Shown piece after piece: positions 55,861 through 64,000 of a stretch of 64,000 bases of DNA (the first letter of the stretch is position 1; every line of letters begins with the position of its first letter). Under the pieces are notes generated by a model, which was not told where the DNA came from, searched no databases, and saw only the letters and a list, made by a program, of their open reading frames with translations. Both the position numbers and the translations under genes were made by a program. The DNA is from Vombatus ursinus (lineage: Eukaryota; Chordata; Mammalia; Diprotodontia; Vombatidae). Location: contig NW_020954576.1 of NCBI RefSeq assembly GCF_900497805.2, positions 75,654,605 to 75,718,604 of the forward strand, given 5' to 3'.

Positions 55861-56329
55861 TTGTTCATACTTCCTCTCATATAATCTTTATGTACCACCC
55901 ACTTTGGGGTTAATCCATCAAATCATACTCAAAAAAGAAGGGAGACGGCTATTTCAGGTTCTAGTGGCTACTACTATTTATTATGAGCTCACAAATCCCC
56001 ACTAGTGTGCTTCCTGTTGACAATCAGTGGGCAGATTAATTAACTTTTAGAAAAGACATTTATTAAGGTGGTATAGTCAGGGCAATTGGTACAAAAAATT
56101 CCTCAAAAACCTGGGAAACACTCTCCCACAATTATGCACATTGTCCATAGGAAGAGAGGGCTCAGAGTGTAACTGTAGTGAAGTATATATTTATTTTTGT
56201 TGCTGGTTTGAGGTGCTAAAGGGGAGTTGGGTTTAGTCACAACCTTTCAGCCATTTTGGCAGGACTCCTCAGATTAGTCTTCCTAAAGCACACCTGTAAC
56301 CATGTGACTTCTCAGGAATTTCTAACAAC
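55861..56329. other. Unassigned DNA
   Basis: Nothing recognised. Confidence 0.4.
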
Positions 56330-56578
56330 AGATGATATTAGCAATATAAAAGCACTTTAAGGTTTGGAAAGTACTTTACAGATATCATCCTTTTCATATC
56401 CTCACAACAACCCTGGGAGGCAGGTGCTGTTTTTATCCTTATTTTATAAATGAGAAAACTAAGGCAAACAGAGGTTAACTGACTTGCCCAGGGTTCCATA
56501 GCTAGTAGGTGTTTGGGATTGGATTTGAATTCAGATCTTCCATGTCCAGTGCTCTGTCCAAAGCACTGCCTAGCTGTA
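56330..56578 (-). mobile_element. MIR/CORE-SINE, inverse, near full length
   Basis: 'aagcactttaaggtttggaa', 'acaaccctgggaggcaggtg', 'gacttgcccagggttccata' and 'agcactgcctagctgta'. Confidence 0.8.
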
Positions 56579-56639
56579 GGCAGAGAAAGAGTATTATAAG
56601 ATGGAAAATAAAAAAGTATAGAGGTGGAGAAGATAGATA

Positions 56640-57190
56640 TTTAAGGAAATAGATCATATTGGTTAAACCAAAGGGTTTATTTTGGAGAATAGTGAATAGG
56701 TGAAGTCGGGACAGATTATGGAATACTGTGCTAAACCGAGTGGTTTATATTAGTAGAGAATTGGGAGAGTGGTACATATTTAAGTAGTAGAGTAACAGTA
56801 TGAAAAATGTTTTTTCAGGAGGATTAATTTAATAATGATGTGAATAACATATGAAGAGGAGATTAGAAGCAGAAAACCAATGAGGATATCATTGTCATAA
56901 TCCTTGTGGGAGGTGATGAGAGCCTGGGCTAGTCTGGTAGCAGTGGCTATGAAAAGGAAAGTAAATTTGAGGTAGATATCTGAGGAACAAAGAAAGAGAA
57001 GGCATCAAAGACGCCTTAGAGGGCATGAGAACAATAGTGCTCTAAACAGAAATGGAAAATTTGGGCATGATAGCTAAAAGTGATAGAGGAGATATCCTGA
57101 AGTTTTTGGAATATAGGACTGACGCTCTAGTCACGACAGGAGATGTAGGGTTTGTAGTCTTTAGCGTAGAGGTGGTAGTTGAAGCCAAGA
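56640..57190 (-). mobile_element. L2 LINE, antisense
   Basis: Same inverse-L2 order as at 29.6 and 61.3 kb: 'gagagcctgggctagtctgg', 'gtagcagtggctatgaaaag', 'gtagaggtggtagttgaagc'. Confidence 0.65.
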
Positions 57191-58000
57191 TTCTGTCCTT
57201 TGCCTTCTCTCTCAAGTTTATACTCTCCTCCTTTATTACCTTGACTACTCAGTTTTCACCCTGCCCCCTTCCCCCACGTGGAGTTCTTTCAGATTTATAT
57301 ATTCAACCCCAGTTTCTCTCCTAAACTCAGAGTTCTCCACCTCCAGCTGCCTGCTGGACATCTCCACCTCAGTGTCATATTGGACTCAAACTCAGAATGT
57401 CCAAGACTTGAACTTATCTTCTGCATTAAACCTGCTCCTTCTCCAAACTTACCTGTGTCCATGAGAAGCACTGTCATGCTCAGTCATTCTAGTTCATGTC
57501 CTTAGAGTCATAGGATCACACATTTAGCACCAGAAAGGGACATGAGAAGTCATCTAGCCTAACTTCCTCATTTTAGAGATGAGGAAACTGAGGCTCATCT
57601 CCACATCCAGTCATGTTCACTCTACATTTATACCGTCTCTCATCCTACCACTAACCTACTTTAAACTACCCTCACTACTTGACTGCAAAGTACTGTAGTA
57701 ACTTCTTTATCAGTCTTCCTGCCTCAAGTCCCTCCTACTTCCAAACCACTTTTCACATAGCTGCCAAAGTAATCTATGGGTACGGGTCCAAATGTCACTC
57801 CTTTGCTCAAACACCTTGAGCAGTTCCCTTCCTGGGATAATCCACAAGGGCATTTAAGGCCCTTTTAAAACTGGCATCAACTTGTCTTTCCAGTTTTCCT
57901 TCACATTATTCTCCTTTTGGCATTCTCTGTTCTCTGAACATGATATGTCATCTTCCTCCAGGCATTCACATGCTTATATATTCTTTCATAACTAGAATTC
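57191..58000 (+). mobile_element. L2 LINE, sense, interrupted by a CR1/MIR-type piece
   Basis: 'ctgctggacatctccacctc', 'cacttttcacatagctgcca', 'gtccaaatgtcactcctttg' and 'ggcattcacatgcttatata'. An older-repeat block lies at 57,508-57,600 ('gagaagtcatctagcctaac'). The two L2 pieces (56.6 and 57.2 kb) are in opposite orientations and meet head to head. Confidence 0.7.
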
Positions 58001-58009
58001 ACTCACTTA

Positions 58010-58195
58010 AAAAAAATACTTAGACCTCATCTGCAGTACTGTGCTCAGTTCTGGGAACTAGGGATTAAGAAACTGGAGAGTGTCCAGAGGACGGCAACCA
58101 GGAGGACGCGGCCCCTAAGTTTATGCCCCGTGAGCTTCAGTAGAAGGAACTGGGCATGTATAGCTTAGAGAAGACAAGGCTCAGGAGGCCCATAT
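58010..58195 (+). mobile_element. CR1/L3 LINE fragment
   Basis: 'cagtactgtgctcagttctg', 'actggagagtgtccagagga', 'ggcaaccaggagga' and 'ggaactgggcatgtatagct' are the conserved CR1/L3 3' ORF stretch. Confidence 0.8.
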
Positions 58196-59344
58196 ACATT
58201 TGTTATGGTTTTTGTGCACATTTGTTATGATTTTATTAGAAAAATTAGCTCTTTCACAATACCTCTTCTCCCTCTTATCTGCCTCTGCCCCTATTTAGGA
58301 TCTTGGTGGAGCCCCATTTGGGGCTTTGGCTGTGGCTTCAGGTTTGATTTTTGCTGTCAGAAACTTGGTTGGGGATATTTAACCCTGCACAGGCAGTGAC
58401 AGATGAGAGTAGGGGCAGAGATGAGTGATTAGGGATACAAGTCTTAGAATTTAAAAGGTCACAGGCAGTTACTGAAGTCTGAAGTGGAAGCCTGTTAGAA
58501 TTAAACAGGTCAGAGACAGTAGTGGAATTTGAAGTAAAAGCCAATTTAGGCTGCAGAGGGTATGGATTGTATAGCCAGCTGGAGAGCAGGCAGTATCTGG
58601 GGCATCTGACATTAAAGCAAATCCACAGCCTGGGTCACAATCAAGACCAGAGAGGATTGGGGAGGTTCAGAGTTCAGAAATCAAGGGTTTACTCAGTACC
58701 TGCCAAGCAACAGAGGAGTACACATGTTGTATACAAGTATACAAGTGTTGTTATACTTGCTGTTCCATAGATGCAGATGAGTTTTGTGGCCAGGCTCTAC
58801 CTTCCAGATTTTCTTTCATTCTTTTCAGCTGGAGAACTCTGGCCTGAAATGACCCAGTGGTGATGGACAGGAAGGATCAGGGACCCAGGATGAATGTTTT
58901 TGATTTTTAAACAACATCTACTCATCCTGGCCTGGGGGTCCTTAGTTTTTGGGTCATTTTGGGTCATTAAATATTTGTATTATCTAATCAGAAATAACTT
59001 TTTGTTTTCTGTAAATTTTCCATTGTAACTGTATCTTTTTTTGTGTGTGTGTTCTTTTCTTAATCCTTTATCCTTTATCCTTCTCAGTGATGTACCTACA
59101 ATTAAGCCGCTCTTATGAATGCCTTGTATGACAGAATGAAAATGGATTTAATCCTGATCTCTAGAATGCCACAGTCACATTTCAGTTCCCCTGCCCCCCC
59201 AGCTGTGATAAATTCCTTGAGGATGGGTAAGCAGGAAAAATATAGAATGAAATGAGATACTTTCTTCTTCAGTAGCATTACATAGCTTTTAAATTTCAAG
59301 GCTTTTAGATGGTTATCTGTAATGCAATGTTAGGCTCATAGGAG
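58196..59344. other. Unassigned DNA with a 52-bp tandem pair
   Basis: No exon recognised. A tandem duplication lies at 58,446-58,548. Confidence 0.45.
58446..58548. repeat. Two-copy tandem repeat, about 52 bp period
   Basis: Units share 'agaatt', 'aggtca', 'aggcagtta'/'gacagtagt' and 'tgaagt.aaagcc'-like blocks. A weaker third copy ('cacaggcagtgacagatga') lies near 58,388. The minus frame 58,338-58,544 shows the periodicity as repeated SVTAC and LLNS/LFNS motifs. Confidence 0.65.
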
Positions 59345-59760
59345 ATCATACTCATAGGATTCCACTCAAGCTTGTGTGCCTCTGTTTCTTCAATGGGTTT
59401 AATAACAACCATGGTATTTACATTGTTGTTCAGTCATGACTGACTCTTTGTGACCCCATTTGAGGTTTTCTTGGCAAAGATACTGGAATGTTAGCCATTT
59501 CCTTCTCCAGCTCATTTTACAGATGAGGAGACTGAGGCAAAGAGGATTAAGTGACTTGTCCAGGGTCACAGAGCTAGTAAGTGTCTGAGGTGAGATTTGA
59601 ACTCAGGAAGATGATCCACTGTGCCACAGAGGCTTGTGGTACCTATACCTTGGAGTTATTATTAAGCTCAAATGAGATAATGTCTATATAACACTTAGCA
59701 AACTTGAAAACCTTACATAAATGTCATAATGATTATTGTCTGCACTAGTGATCCAGGCAG
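59345..59760 (+). mobile_element. MIR-type SINE split by a Ther1-like SINE
   Basis: Left part 'tgcctctgtttcttcaatgg', right part 'aaatgagataatgtctatat' and 'aaaccttacataaatgtcat'. The join restores MIR order. Confidence 0.7.
59425..59633 (-). mobile_element. Ther1-like SINE
   Basis: 'ttgttgttcagtcatgactg', 'aggttttcttggcaaagata', 'gattaagtgacttgtccagg' and 'gatccactgtgccac'. It lacks a stretch before the head. Confidence 0.9.
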
Positions 59761-59799
59761 ATAACTTAAATCCTCTTGGTTCCATTTCTTTCTGTGCCA

Positions 59800-60335
59800 T
59801 TGTTTAAAGGTTCATCAGTTTAGAGTTGGAAGGGGCCTATCATCTAGTCTAACTTCCTTGTTTTATGGATGGGGATACTGAGAAGTGACACAACTTGTTC
59901 AATGTCACTGCACTGTTCAGCATTTAAAGCCTTCCATAGTCTGGCTCCCACTGACCTTTCTAGCCTTATTTTACATTACATTTACATTAACCCCTTTCAC
60001 ACATGCTCTGGGAGGGGCAAACTGCCCTGGGGTTCCCCACACATGATTCAGTATATCACCTCCCCTCATCCTCTGAGAACCCCTAGTTTTCTGCAAAGGT
60101 TCACTTCAGACTGGGCTGCTCCATGACACCTTTCCTGATCTCAGATGCTAGTGCCTACCTTCTCCAATTATATTGTATTTATTTTATGTATACTTTATAA
60201 ATGTATATGAATACATGTTTTCACTGATAGAATGTAAGATCCTTGAAGACAAGGGCTGTTCCATGTTTGTCTTTATATTACTTAGTACTTACTACAATGT
60301 CAGACACATAGAAGGTGCTTAATAAATTATTGATG
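59800..60335. mobile_element. CR1/MIR-type scrap followed by sense L2 3' region
   Basis: 59,800-59,925 is an inverse old repeat ('gagttggaaggggcctatca'). 59,930-60,335 is L2 ('ccttccatagtctggctccc', 'gaatgtaagatccttgaaga', 'cacatagaaggtgcttaata'). Confidence 0.7.
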
Positions 60336-60829
60336 CCTCTTAAATAGCAGAAACTTAGACCCCCTGACTTCAAACACCTTTGAAGTGCTTTTTCCACTAT
60401 ACCATGAGCCCTCTCATGTAGCACCTGGCAATTAATTAGTTTCTACCTTGTGTATACAACATTAGGAAAATGATTTTTAAGAAAGTATTCTTAAAGTTGA
60501 AAATGAAAAATCCAAAAAGTATAAAATTTAGTACAGGATAAAAAATCATAAAACAGAAATATTGAATATCGAAATACATAAGGTGACATCTATGTACAAA
60601 TTTAAGCAAACTTTGTAAACTGAAAAGGTTACAATTTATTTTTAATGAGACTAACTTTCTTGCCTTGTACACATTGGGTAATATAATCACTTATCAAGTT
60701 ACAAACACTTGAGCTATGAATTTTCCATGCAGATAAACAGCTGGCATCACATTGCCTTCCTTGCTTATTTCAGGGTCATTTTAGATGACACCCAAGCCAC
60801 TGTGGGTGGCCAACTGGAAGAACTGTTTG
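60336..60829. other. Unassigned AT-rich DNA
   Basis: The minus frame at 60,436-60,690 is F/L/I-rich as expected from AT-rich sequence; not supported as a gene. Confidence 0.4.
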
Positions 60830-60990
60830 ACCCAATGTTTCTTATATCATCATTTAATCTCTGTGAATCTTAGTTTCCTCATTTGTAAAATGGAGATAAT
60901 ACTTCTATTACCTTATAGGGTTATTACAGGGAGAATACTGTGTAAGTTTTAAAGCACTCTATACATGTGAATTATTATTTCTTAATGCTT
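60830..60990 (+). mobile_element. MIR 3' part
   Basis: 'ttcctcatttgtaaaatgga' and 'ttttaaagcactctatacat'. Confidence 0.7.
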
Positions 60991-61249
60991 TCTTCCTTTT
61001 CAAAGGAATGGTGTACATACAGTGCACCCTACTTTTCTCTTCTCTTTCATTACTCATAGCTAAGTTGCCTAATTTTACAGGTCCATGGAAGTGATACCTT
61101 TCTGGTTTACCTGGCCTGTTTAGGATGTCATAATTTAGTGACTGAGTGTATGAAGTATAGAATACAAATGAGTTGCTATAATCTTTAGAGTCCTGGAACT
61201 GTGTTGGTTGTGGGGGCAGGGATAAGGGAGGGGGGGGAAGATGTCTAAC

Positions 61250-62140
61250 TCAGCTGTCCTTAAGTAATCCACCAACACGTTCCTACTATGTGCCCAGCAC
61301 TTTGCTAGTTGCTAAGGATACTCATACAAAAAATGAAACAACCCCTACACTCAAAGAGCTTCCATTCTACTGGGTAGGACAACATGTCTATAAATGAATA
61401 TGTAGAATAAAGACAAAATGAATGTAAGACAGTCAGGGAGGAAAGGTATTAGTAGTGGTGAGGGGATAAGGAAAGGCTTTGTGTAGTAGTGGTACTCTAA
61501 CTTCATCTTAAAGGAAGTGAGGGGTTCTTTGAGGTAGAGGTGAGTAGATAGTGAATTCCAGGCATGGGGGACAGCCAGTGAGAAGGTATCAAGATAGGAG
61601 ATGGAGTGCTCTGGGTGAAGAAGAGAAGGCAAATTTAGGTGGACCTTATAGGAGGAGATATATACAGTGATGCTGGAAATTTAGGTTGGAACCAGGTTGT
61701 GAAAGGCTGCTAAGGGCAAAGGCATTTATATTTTACACTAGAGGCTACTGGAGTTTGTTGAATAGAAGAGTAACAGGGTCAGATCAGAGCTTAATAAAAA
61801 TCACTTTGATAGCTGTGGAGAGGATGTCATGGAGTGGAGAGGAGCTTGAGGCAGGGAGACTGATTCCTAACTGACCATTGCAATGGTCCAGGGAAGATAT
61901 AATGAAGGCCTGAACGAAGGTTGGTGGCTGTGGATATAGAAAGAAGGGTTTGGAGGCAAGATATGTGGAGGCAGAAATGAAAAGGTTTGCCAGTAGCTTA
62001 GATGTGTGGGGTGAAGGAGAGTGGGGAGTTGATGATAATGCCGATTGAAGAATGGCAGTGCCTTTGACAAAAATACGGACATTTGGGAGAGGGGTAGGTT
62101 TGAAACGAAAGATGAGTTCTGTTGTGGATCTCTCTTGATG
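61250..62140 (-). mobile_element. L2 LINE, about 0.9 kb, antisense
   Basis: 'cctactatgtgcccagcact', 'gaattccaggcatgggggac', 'gaaccaggttgtgaaaggct', 'taacagggtcagatcagagc' and 'gaccattgcaatggtccagg' are in inverse-L2 order. Minus-strand open frames at 61,351-61,632 and 61,867-62,145 are L2 remnants, not host genes. Confidence 0.78.
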
Positions 62141-63069
62141 AGCAATTTTCCATTTCAGCTACTCAGAGAAGGCATCTTCCTGTTGGCTTACTCAGCTTCT
62201 CAGACAACCATTAGAGGACAGAGTTAGTACTGTCATAACTGACAGGGTCACAACATTCTTGTGGTGTTTGGAGAGCAGGTGTTAGGCTCATCTATGTAGA
62301 GTTCCACGGCTACATTAAACCAATAAATAGATCAATGCCTGAAAGAAATGAAGAGGTGGAAATTATCTGTGAAAAGACCCACTTAGTAATTAATTTCATT
62401 ATAGAGTCTAAACGTTGAGTTACTCCTTATGCACATGATAACATCTCATTTATGTGGAAATGACTCATGAAGGTATAATATAGAAATTATTGATACAGAA
62501 GCCTCTCCTAGATTGTTTCCCTTCTATCTGGGTGACTTTTACAGTGGCAGACATTTTAAAGAGCCTCTTATAGATTTCTAATACCTCTCCCATGTGGATA
62601 TAAATGTAGAATATTTTTGCCATGTTAATAGTTATGTTTTGCCACTGTTGTTGCTTTTGGGATCATATGGAAACTTAAGAAAGTCATACCTACTTCTGCT
62701 TGAAGTTCCTAACTGTGAGGCAGTGTATTATTATACAGACACAAATGTCCTTTTTTAATTCTTTTCTACTTCCCTTCTGTTTTCTGCCTCTTATCCATTT
62801 ATATTGTGAAAATCTATCTCCTTCTTTGAGTGTGACTGTCTCTGGTAGTGGTAGAGTTCCAACCTGCCTTTGAAGTAAAATCCAGATGACTCCAGAGATT
62901 TCTGAGAGGCCTAGCATATGTAGAAAATTCTGTTCTAAAGGAATATTTGGAGAGGGGAGGAATGTTAGGTTGAATCCTTAACAAGGGAGAATTAGGTACT
63001 GGGGCAAAAGAGATCCAGAAGTTGAGTAGGGAATAGTAACAGGAATTAGGAAGCTGAACTGGGAATTCT
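62141..63069. other. Unassigned DNA
   Basis: No exon or repeat recognised. Confidence 0.4.
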
Positions 63070-63272
63070 TATAATAGCTGACATTTATATAGAGCTATAA
63101 GATTAAAAAATAACAACCCAGTGAGCTGGGTAATAAAGTATTATTGTCCTAATTTTACAGATAAGGAAATTAAGTGGCCTGCCTGGGTCATTAAATTAGT
63201 TAGTGTCAAAGCCAAGAATTGAAGCCAGTTCTCCTGACTTTTAGGTCCATCACTCTCTCCACTAGATCATAT
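63070..63272 (-). mobile_element. MIR, inverse
   Basis: 'atagctgacatttatataga', 'ttttacagataaggaaatta' and 'cagttctcctgacttttagg'. Confidence 0.72.
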
Positions 63273-63829
63273 TTCCATCTGGATAAAAACCTGTCAGCAA
63301 ACTCCAAAAGGTAACCATGAAGGTATTACTTAGATGAACATGGATCAGGGGTGGGGATGTGATGTTCATTTTGTGTGCCTATATGTATCACAAAGAACCT
63401 GGCAACATTGAGGCCTAGGTAGTTAATTCCATTTAATGAACCAAAAAAAGTGACCCCTATTGTGGCTGATACATGCCAAGAATAGAGCTAGTGATATATA
63501 CCTGTTTCAATAAAAAGGAAAGACATACTTGCTTAAGTAAAACTATATATAGTAAAAAACCGGTGTCAAAAACTTATATACCTCTTGGAAGTATTTAAAA
63601 GTTCCTTAAAGAATTTACAAAAATCTCCATGTACTTATTGCCCTTCCTTCTTTAGTAAAACATTTTTCCTGTCTTAATAATTATTATTTGAATAGTATTG
63701 TTTTCTACTATTTTCCACTGCAAAGTATACAAAATTTTAATGAATCCTTGATGTTATTCTTATGTTGTTCTTATTTCTTCCGTCAACCCATATCACAACT
63801 CTTCCGTGCTTTCTCATCTTTTTTAAAAA
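63273..63829. other. Unassigned AT-rich DNA
   Basis: Nothing recognised. Confidence 0.4.
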
Positions 63830-64000
63830 ATTTTTGTCCAAGTTTTCGTGGTAAATCATCCATAGAGGATCCATTCAAAATGCTAGAAGATCTTTCTATG
63901 GTTCTTTTAATATATGTGAGTACCAGTTCAGGTCTTGGACTGTTCTCCTCTTATCCCCTATTCTTGCTATGTGACCACTTCTTGTGCTTTTCCAGAGAGG
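63830..64000. mobile_element. CR1/L3-like fossil, runs off the window
   Basis: Aligns by eye with 49,955-50,100: 'catagaggatcc', 'atgctagaagatcttt', 'gtaccagttcagg' and 'cttgctatgtgacca' against 'cacagagaatct', 'atgctggaggctct' and 'cttgccacatgacca'. An open frame beginning FRGKSS and a GTGAGT at 63,915 look exon-like, but the second genomic copy argues for a repeat. Confidence 0.45.

Noticed and set aside
61351-62145. Minus-strand open frames of 93 and 92 residues as a gene
   Set aside because: They lie in an antisense L2 LINE and read as L2 remnants.
63842-63914. Exon-like block with acceptor-like AG, open frame FRGKSSIEDPFKMLEDLS and GTGAGT donor
   Set aside because: The block aligns with a second copy near 49.96 kb and looks like a CR1/L3 fossil. 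The phase also does not fit exon 1 (phase 1).
1-64000. tRNA genes suggested by tRNA-like SINE heads
   Set aside because: The heads belong to CORE-SINEs with A/T tails and target duplications; no free-standing tRNA cloverleaf was recognised.

Overview
The window looks like a marsupial nuclear chromosome. There are many copies of the marsupial tRNA-headed CORE-SINEs (a head reading like GGCAGCTAGGTGGCACAG, and a long-tailed form resembling Ther1). There are also marsupial-type L1 tails, mammal-wide L2, MIR and CR1/L3 fossils, and one large CpG island in otherwise AT-rich DNA. Opossum versus an Australian lineage cannot be decided by reading alone.

Positions 1-34,780 look intergenic. They hold stacked repeats and no recognisable protein-coding exon. 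Four closely related solo LTRs and one diverged relative lie here (5.9, 11.7, 21.5, 22.4 and 31.9 kb), together with several 5'-truncated L1s with clean target-site duplications. Nested insertions are common: SINE in L2, SINE in LTR in SINE, and LTR in SINE. About 1.5 kb of apparently unique sequence (33.25-34.78 kb) precedes the CpG island and holds a perfect short palindrome and an RFX X-box-like site.

Positions 34,800-36,700 form a CpG-island promoter. The only coding exon I can support starts at ATG 35,591 inside a TISU/YY1-type element (CAAGATGGCGGA). It reads MADDKDSG and ends at a GT donor after 35,615 in phase 1. The gene runs on the + strand; I cannot name it from eight residues.

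Positions 35,616-64,000 read as intron 1 or a very long 5' intron. I see no second exon. Two repeat patterns fit + strand transcription: no recognised LTR lies downstream of exon 1, and nearly all younger SINE and L1 insertions there are antisense (minus), whereas upstream they are mixed. The largest element is an L1-derived minus-strand unit (about 41.75-45.59 kb) with 5'UTR, ORF1-like and 3'-end portions but almost no ORF2. It resembles a half-L1 (HAL1) and contains a SINE, a younger L1 and a SINE stub.

I saw no CRISPR array, operon, rRNA or tRNA gene, or other novel multi-gene system. The points most worth following are the TISU-type first exon, the strand asymmetry, the HAL1-like element, a small MITE-like hairpin near 55.0 kb, and several old local tandem duplications.
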